Positions 14,698-17,751 of a DNA stretch of 17,751 bases are shown here, one piece after another. Position numbers and translations under genes: made by a program. This DNA is from a candidate division WWE3 bacterium (lineage in GTDB: Bacteria; Patescibacteriota; WWE3; 9FT-COMBO-53-11), in assembly GCA_030620855.1 (NCBI GenBank), contig JAUXIZ010000007.1:1-17751 (forward strand), given 5' to 3'. Within the stretch, counting starts at the first letter, position 1, and each line of letters begins with the position of its first letter. The notes under the pieces are model-generated. The model searched no databases. It saw only the letters and a list, made by a program, of their open reading frames with translations, and was not told the DNA's origin.

Positions 14698-15555
14698 TCA
14701 ACTCTTGCCTTTGGCAAACTCAAGTAAATGCTCAACTGTTTTTCTCTTTCGCAAAACATCCTCAAGGTAGGCTCTTCCCTGCTCGCTTCCTAGATTTGCC
14801 TTAACTTTCTCATCAAGTATGGCATCGATTGCTTCGTCTATTTCTTTAGGTCCAACCTTAATTCCCTCTTTTTTAGCCACATCCGCCAAAATAAACTCAT
14901 CTTTGAGGTTGCGCTCGGAATTCTCGTGGTATTCTTTGCGGACTCCCTCTGCAGTTTTGCCTTGGGAAGATAAGTACTGGTCCATACTAAGTCCCAAAGT
15001 TCTCACCTGGTCAATGAGGGACGAAAGCATCCTTTGTACTTCGTAGTCCACAAGAATGTGGGGAACATCAACTTTGGCGGTTTCCCGCAGTTTCTCCAAA
15101 ACTTGGGCTGCGGTAACTTCTCCCTCATCCTTAAGAGGCTTGCCTTGGGGGCCGTAAATGATTTTGGGTTTTAGACCTTTAAGCGCTTTCTTGTAATTTC
15201 CAGGGTCAACGGGAGGAATCTCGGCCGTTTTGGCCTCAAAAATCAGCTCCTCATCTTTCTTATATGATTTAACGTTGATTTGAGGAGGGATTATTGGTTT
15301 AATCCCTTCCTTTGAAATAGCTTGAGCGTACGCAACCGGCACCAACTCTTGGAAAAGAGACTTTGCAAGCTCTTCCTCGCTTAAATGTTTTTCCGCAACA
15401 TTTTTGGGTACTTTGCCGGCTCTAAAACCGGAAACTTTAACTTGCTTAACAGCTTCTTCTTTAATACTTGCAAACGCTTCCTTAACCTTCTTAGCAGGAA
15501 TGTTTACTACTAGAGTAACCTCCGAACCTTTCCGGGATACTTGTGTTTCTGCCAC
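14698..15555 (-). CDS. tig: Trigger factor lacking the PPIase domain
   Basis: Ribosome-bound chaperone that shields new chains at the exit tunnel. The N-terminal ribosome-binding domain is present with its signature GFRAGKVP (residues 43-50). The C-terminal helical arms follow (HILVDYEVQRMLSSLIDQVR, DEFILADVAKKEGIKV and beyond). The FKBP-type peptidyl-prolyl isomerase domain normally found between them is missing: at 285 residues it is much shorter than the usual 430 or so. A short linker (LKGLKPKIIYGPQGKPLKDE) stands in its place. The start is GTG at 15555, with AAGGAGA about 10 nt upstream. It is followed by clpP, probably in one transcript. Confidence 0.94.
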   Translation of the reverse strand: MAETQVSRKGSEVTLVVNIPAKKVKEAFASIKEEAVKQVKVSGFRAGKVPKNVAEKHLSEEELAKSLFQELVPVAYAQAISKEGIKPIIPPQINVKSYKKDEELIFEAKTAEIPPVDPGNYKKALKGLKPKIIYGPQGKPLKDEGEVTAAQVLEKLRETAKVDVPHILVDYEVQRMLSSLIDQVRTLGLSMDQYLSSQGKTAEGVRKEYHENSERNLKDEFILADVAKKEGIKVGPKEIDEAIDAILDEKVKANLGSEQGRAYLEDVLRKRKTVEHLLEFAKGKS

Positions 15556-15560
15556 TTTAA

Positions 15561-15668
15561 TTAATTCTCCTTGGTCTTTTCATCTTCCTCTGTTTCATCT
15601 GTTTCATCGGATGGATTCGTTGAACCACCGCAATCTGTGCAGGTATTTTGACTTGTTTCCTCTTCCAT
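15561..15668 (-). CDS. Possible 35-aa acidic protein with a CxxC pair, upstream of tig
   Basis: Unrecognised. An ATG-started frame of 35 codons begins MEEETSQNTCTDCGG and continues as an acidic Asp/Glu/Thr/Lys-rich tail. Its stop falls 5 nt before the tig start, and the tig Shine-Dalgarno lies inside its last codons, an arrangement that favours coupled translation. A candidate promoter (15748-15720) lies upstream. Against it: no well-spaced Shine-Dalgarno, very short length, and an overlapping 41-codon GTG frame (15682-15557) that is also open. The CTDC pair could bind metal if the protein is real. Confidence 0.4.
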   Translation of the reverse strand: MEEETSQNTCTDCGGSTNPSDETDETEEDEKTKEN

Positions 15669-15719
15669 GTTTCTTCTACCACCCCTTCTCGAATACTTTC
15701 CAATATGATAACTCACCTT

Positions 15720-15748
15720 TTTTTAACGAAAATGGGCGGCAATGTCAA
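15720..15748 (-). promoter_or_regulatory. Candidate promoter of the tig-clpP transcript
   Basis: On the minus strand TTGACA (15748-15743), a 17-nt spacer and TAAAAA (15725-15720). The -35 box is perfect, the -10 box matches four of six. It begins just after the CCA end of tRNA-Leu. Transcription would begin near 15713, about 45 nt before the small ORF. Confidence 0.6.
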
Positions 15749-15751
15749 GCA

Positions 15752-15839
15752 TGGTGCTGGGAGCGAGAGTCGAACTCGCACGAGGTATTACCCTCAGAGG
15801 GTCTTAAGCCCTCCGTGTCTGCCATTCCACCACCCCAGC
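15752..15839 (-). tRNA. tRNA-Leu (UAA)
   Basis: Minus-strand cloverleaf with the long variable arm typical of leucine tRNAs: acceptor GCTGGGG/TCCCAGC, anticodon stem GAGGG/CCCTC around CTTAAGA (anticodon TAA), T-arm GCGAG-TTCGACT-CTCGC. Discriminator A and encoded CCA. Confidence 0.97.
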
Positions 15840-15888
15840 GGGCACAATCACCCCCACTTTCATCAATATTCTATCACTGCGTAAAAGG

Positions 15889-16482
15889 TTAACGGGTCGC
15901 CAGTTTATGGGGAGAGATCTTGCTCATCCAGTAACGGACACTCCTTGGCCAATAAGGAGACTCGGCATAGATTTTCCCAATACCCTCAACCGCCAAAGGG
16001 CGCTTACCTTTAAGTAGATACTTCTCCCACAATGCTTTAGCGACGGCCTCTATTCCGTCTTCCCAAGAAGTAAACTGGATCCGACCGCTTCCCCAACCAA
16101 AAGGGTTGTAGGTTCCTTTAATGTATCGAAGACCAAAAGTGGACTCGGTACCGGCAATCGCCGGCAAGAACCTCCAGTCAAACCCGTATTTATCAGAAAC
16201 TGCAATGAATTTCTTAGCATGAAGCGCCAATGGGGAATTATATTTTTCAAGAAACGCCCTGAGCTCCTGTGCTCTGGTATCCACCTTAGCCTCCACGCGC
16301 TTTGGCAAAATCGGAGCATGCACAACCCCAATCCGGGAAAAAGGTGCAAAAAGGATAAAAAACATATAAAGATACAGCCACCCACGCTTAAGCTGGGAAA
16401 GCTTAACTTTGCCAAATGAGAAGCGAACCCGCTTTCGCGGGTTAACAACATCCAAAATTTTGTCGATTTTTCCAAAAACCAT
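15889..16482 (-). CDS. Membrane-anchored glucosaminidase/lysozyme-like peptidoglycan hydrolase
   Basis: Probably cuts glycan strands of peptidoglycan outside the cell. The 197-residue protein has a basic N-terminus, one membrane helix (about 35-55, GWLYLYMFFILFAPF) and an external domain. That domain reads FLPAIAGTESTFG (candidate catalytic E113), NPFGWG, RIQFTSWEDGIEAVAKALWE and YAESPYWPRSVRYWM, the layout of glucosaminidase/Bax-like members of the lysozyme superfamily. A soluble lytic transglycosylase-like activity is the main alternative. The ATG at 16482 has no Shine-Dalgarno. The 5' leader holds two interleaved inverted repeats and a promoter lies upstream. The exact cleavage site cannot be judged from sequence. 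Confidence 0.75.
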   Translation of the reverse strand: MVFGKIDKILDVVNPRKRVRFSFGKVKLSQLKRGWLYLYMFFILFAPFSRIGVVHAPILPKRVEAKVDTRAQELRAFLEKYNSPLALHAKKFIAVSDKYGFDWRFLPAIAGTESTFGLRYIKGTYNPFGWGSGRIQFTSWEDGIEAVAKALWEKYLLKGKRPLAVEGIGKIYAESPYWPRSVRYWMSKISPHKLATR

Positions 16483-16498
16483 AAATGCCTAAGCAAAA

Positions 16499-16537
16499 TT
16501 GGCAATTTATCGAAGAGGTGAAAATTGCCAACCTCTT
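16499..16537 (-). promoter_or_regulatory. Two interleaved, mutually exclusive hairpins in the leader of the lysozyme-like gene
   Basis: A 10-bp perfect inverted repeat (16499-16508 with 16522-16531, TTGGCAATTT/AAATTGCCAA) is interlocked with a 7-bp one (16513-16519 with 16531-16537, AAGAGGT/ACCTCTT). In the minus-strand RNA the 7-bp stem forms first; the 10-bp stem is followed by TTTT, like a weak terminator. The structure ends 17 nt before the start codon. Confidence 0.5.
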
Positions 16538-16552
16538 ACTCAGGCAACTTAT

Positions 16553-16581
16553 AGTTTACTAGGAAAAAAGGCCTCAGTCAA
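16553..16581 (-). promoter_or_regulatory. Candidate promoter of the lysozyme-like gene
   Basis: On the minus strand TTGACT (16581-16576), a 17-nt spacer and TAAACT (16558-16553). Transcription would begin near 16546, giving a leader of about 64 nt that contains the interleaved hairpins. Confidence 0.55.
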
Positions 16582-16615
16582 GTATTATAGGTCTTGGAGA
16601 GCTTATGTTACCCTG

Positions 16616-16644
16616 TTGCTTAACGCATGTTTTTGTCTTATCAT
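16616..16644 (+). promoter_or_regulatory. Promoter of the tRNA cluster
   Basis: TTGCTT (16616-16621), a 17-nt spacer and TATCAT (16639-16644). Transcription would begin near 16651, about 13 nt before tRNA-Lys. Confidence 0.65.
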
Positions 16645-16663
16645 TAAAAAGCGGTAGTTTCTT

Positions 16664-16739
16664 GCCCTCGTAGCTCAGCGGTTAGAGCACCCGCCTCTTA
16701 AGCGGTGTGTCGTAGGTTCAAATCCTACCGGGGGCACCA
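16664..16739 (+). tRNA. tRNA-Lys (CUU)
   Basis: Acceptor GCCCTCG/CGGGGGC, D-arm GCTC/GAGC, anticodon loop CTCTTAA (anticodon CTT), T-arm GTAGG-TTCAAAT-CCTAC, discriminator A, CCA encoded. The outermost anticodon-stem pair (27-43) is a C-U mismatch. First gene of a five-tRNA cluster. Confidence 0.96.
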
Positions 16740-16740
16740 T

Positions 16741-16816
16741 GGTGGCCGTAGCTCAGTGGTAGAGCGCCTCCCTGTGGAGGAGGATGCCGTGGGTTCAAAT
16801 CCCACCGGTCACCCCA
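16741..16816 (+). tRNA. tRNA-His (GUG)
   Basis: Anticodon loop CTGTGGA (anticodon GTG). The extra 5' G typical of tRNA-His is encoded at 16741 and faces C73 at 16813; acceptor GTGGCCG/CGGTCAC; T-arm GTGGG-TTCAAAT-CCCAC; CCA encoded. It begins 2 nt after tRNA-Lys. Confidence 0.97.
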
Positions 16817-16893
16817 GCGCCTTTAGCTCAATTGGATAGAGCGTGCGGCTTCGGACCGTAAGGTTGGGGGTTCGAGTCCCTCAAGGCGCACCA
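16817..16893 (+). tRNA. tRNA-Arg (UCG)
   Basis: Acceptor GCGCCTT/AAGGCGC, anticodon stem TGCGG/CCGTA around CTTCGGA (anticodon TCG), T-arm GGGGG-TTCGAGT-CCCTC, discriminator A, CCA encoded. It directly abuts tRNA-His. Confidence 0.97.
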
Positions 16894-16894
16894 T

Positions 16895-16970
16895 GCCCCG
16901 GTAGCTCAATGGATAGAGCAGTGCCCTTCTAAGGCAAAGGTTGCAGGTTCGAATCCTGCTCGGGGTACCA
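16895..16970 (+). tRNA. tRNA-Arg (UCU)
   Basis: Acceptor GCCCCGG/TCGGGGT with G-U closure, anticodon loop CTTCTAA (anticodon TCT), T-arm GCAGG-TTCGAAT-CCTGC, CCA encoded. It begins 1 nt after the previous tRNA. Confidence 0.96.
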
Positions 16971-16997
16971 GATATAACTAATCTGTGTTTTTTGTTT
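16969..16997 (+). terminator. Weak intrinsic terminator inside the tRNA cluster
   Basis: CAGAT (16969-16973) pairs with ATCTG (16981-16985) around a 7-nt loop, followed by a run of T (TGTTTTTTGTTTT). The stem is only 5 bp and shares two bases with the CCA end of tRNA-Arg. It may separate tRNA-Gly from the four preceding tRNAs. Confidence 0.45.
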
Positions 16998-17011
16998 TAA
17001 GATAGTGTTAG

Positions 17012-17085
17012 GCGGGGTTAGTTAAGTGGCTTAACGTCAGCTTTCCAAGCTGAAGAGACGGGTTCGATTCCCGTATCCCGCTCCA
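17012..17085 (+). tRNA. tRNA-Gly (UCC)
   Basis: Acceptor GCGGGGT/ATCCCGC, D-arm GTTA/TAAC, anticodon stem TCAGC/GCTGA around TTTCCAA (anticodon TCC), T-arm ACGGG-TTCGATT-CCCGT, discriminator T as usual for glycine, CCA encoded. It is 41 nt from the other four; a TAAGAT box (16998-17003) could be its own -10 element. Confidence 0.96.
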
Positions 17086-17156
17086 CTAAAACCCGCACCT
17101 TATACACCATGCCCACAATTTACCAATTAACTCTGTTTTTGTGAGAAACTACTAGC

Positions 17157-17751
17157 GTGGAAGGCAGAAAAGAAAACCTCAAGAAAGAGCTGCACAAAAA
17201 AGATCTCAAAATAAAAGAACTCGAACAGCTTATCACCAAAGATCCGTTAACTAAAGTTCTTAACCGGAGGGGCTTTGTAGAACTTGCAGAAAAATTCATA
17301 AAAGAGACTCGATTCCACAAAGAGAATCCAGATCAGAGAACCCACTTCATCATCGACTCTATGTCCTTGATATTTATGGACATTGATAACTTCAAAAAGA
17401 TCAACGATACTTATGGACATGAAATCGGAGATAAGATACTAAAATACGTTTCCTCTCTAGTATCTGAAAAACTTAGGATATCCGACTTTATCGGTCGATG
17501 GGGAGGGGAAGAGATAGTCGTAGCGTTAATTGGGGCAGGAGAAAAAGACGCAAACTTTAAGGCCGAAGAACTCCGCAAAGCCATTAAGAGCCGAGTGAAA
17601 ATTCCCAACTTTAAAGATTTAGTAGTAACGGTTAGTATTGGAGTTGCGCAACAGGAGTCAGGATTGAGTTTAGAAAATCTGATTAAAAGAGCCGATAAAG
17701 CGATGTACCAAGCTAAAACCACGGGAAAAGATAAAGTAGTTAAATTTAGCA
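17157..17751 (+). CDS. Diguanylate cyclase (GGDEF domain), 3' end outside the window
   Basis: Makes the second messenger cyclic di-GMP from two GTP. The frame is open from 17145 after a TGA and GTG at 17157 is the only plausible start; no Shine-Dalgarno is visible. About 198 residues are seen. A short charged coiled coil (1-28) leads into the GGDEF domain: DPLTKVLNRRGF (29-40), FMDIDNFKKINDTYGHEIGD (73-92) with the metal-binding aspartate, and the active-site loop RWGGEEI with GGEE at 116-119. The inhibitory site RxxD is present at 107-110, exactly five residues before GGEE. The C-terminal RADKAMYQAKTTGKDKV motif is also seen, so the domain is nearly complete at the window end. No membrane or sensor domain precedes it, so the protein is probably cytosolic. 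Confidence 0.92.
   Translation, partial: MEGRKENLKKELHKKDLKIKELEQLITKDPLTKVLNRRGFVELAEKFIKETRFHKENPDQRTHFIIDSMSLIFMDIDNFKKINDTYGHEIGDKILKYVSSLVSEKLRISDFIGRWGGEEIVVALIGAGEKDANFKAEELRKAIKSRVKIPNFKDLVVTVSIGVAQQESGLSLENLIKRADKAMYQAKTTGKDKVVKFS

Noticed and set aside
16050..16505. 151-codon minus-strand frame overlapping the lysozyme-like gene
   Set aside because: It is in another frame of the same region and lacks domain features, while the 197-codon frame has a membrane helix and glucosaminidase-like motifs.
16499..16537. A stable H-type pseudoknot in the leader of the lysozyme-like gene
   Set aside because: The loop that must cross the 10-bp stem has no free bases, so both full stems at once are sterically unlikely; alternative folds are preferred.
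16664..17085. CRISPR-like repeat spacing in the tRNA region
   Set aside because: The recurrent GTAGCTCA and GGTTC words are conserved tRNA D-arm and T-arm sequences; each unit folds as a different tRNA.
1..17751. UGA read as glycine, as in some CPR groups
   Set aside because: UGA is the natural end of the PBP, rplT, oppB-like and tig genes, and no in-frame UGA is found within the conserved proteins.

Overview
The window looks like bacterial chromosome from a small-genome lineage, most likely a member of the Candidate Phyla Radiation (Patescibacteria, perhaps Microgenomates). This placement is an inference. It rests on domain-poor versions of conserved genes: PheT without its N-terminal tRNA-binding OB domain, ThrS without a TGS domain, and trigger factor without a PPIase domain. 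It also rests on tight gene packing and on the moderate GC content. UGA is used as an ordinary stop (PBP, rplT, oppB, tig), so the code is the standard bacterial one and not the UGA-Gly code of some CPR groups. All seven tRNA genes encode their own CCA end.

Layout. (1) 3-1697 (+): the C-terminal part of a class A penicillin-binding protein, cut by the window edge. (2) 7522-1706 (-): the ancient translation cluster thrS-infC-rpmI-rplT-pheS-pheT, with overlaps or gaps of at most 17 nt. The end of pheT is interrupted by one in-frame TAA inside its FDX-ACB domain. (3) 8103-7570 (-): a TlpA-like thioredoxin lipoprotein. It is divergent from (4) 8278-12539 (+): a peptide-type ABC transporter unit made of a binding lipoprotein, two permeases and an unknown membrane-anchored coiled-coil protein, with no ATPase gene. 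Between (3) and (4), two outward-facing TTGACC boxes flank a perfect 12-bp palindrome. (5) 13832-12600 (-): an S41 C-terminal processing protease with a strong promoter, convergent with (4) over a bidirectional terminator. (6) 15668-13966 (-): a possible 35-aa ORF, a short trigger factor, clpP and tRNA-Val. (7) tRNA-Leu and a membrane-anchored glucosaminidase/lysozyme-like protein (-). (8) 16664-17085 (+): a tRNA cluster Lys-His-Arg-Arg-Gly. (9) 17157-17751 (+): a cytosolic GGDEF diguanylate cyclase, cut by the window end.

How it fits together. The translation cluster, the Tig/ClpP pair and the tRNAs are core functions. The 8.1-13.9 kb block is different in style. It is richer in GC (hand count 32/60 at 8521-8580 against 26/60 at 6361-6420 in thrS), has strong Shine-Dalgarno sequences, uses TTG/GTG starts, and its proteins all act at or outside the membrane. 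That suggests a nutrient-uptake and envelope-processing island. The translation cluster, clpP, the lysozyme-like gene and the GGDEF gene mostly lack recognisable Shine-Dalgarno sequences. No rRNA, CRISPR array, insertion sequence or attachment site was seen, and no gene-free stretch exceeds 300 bases.
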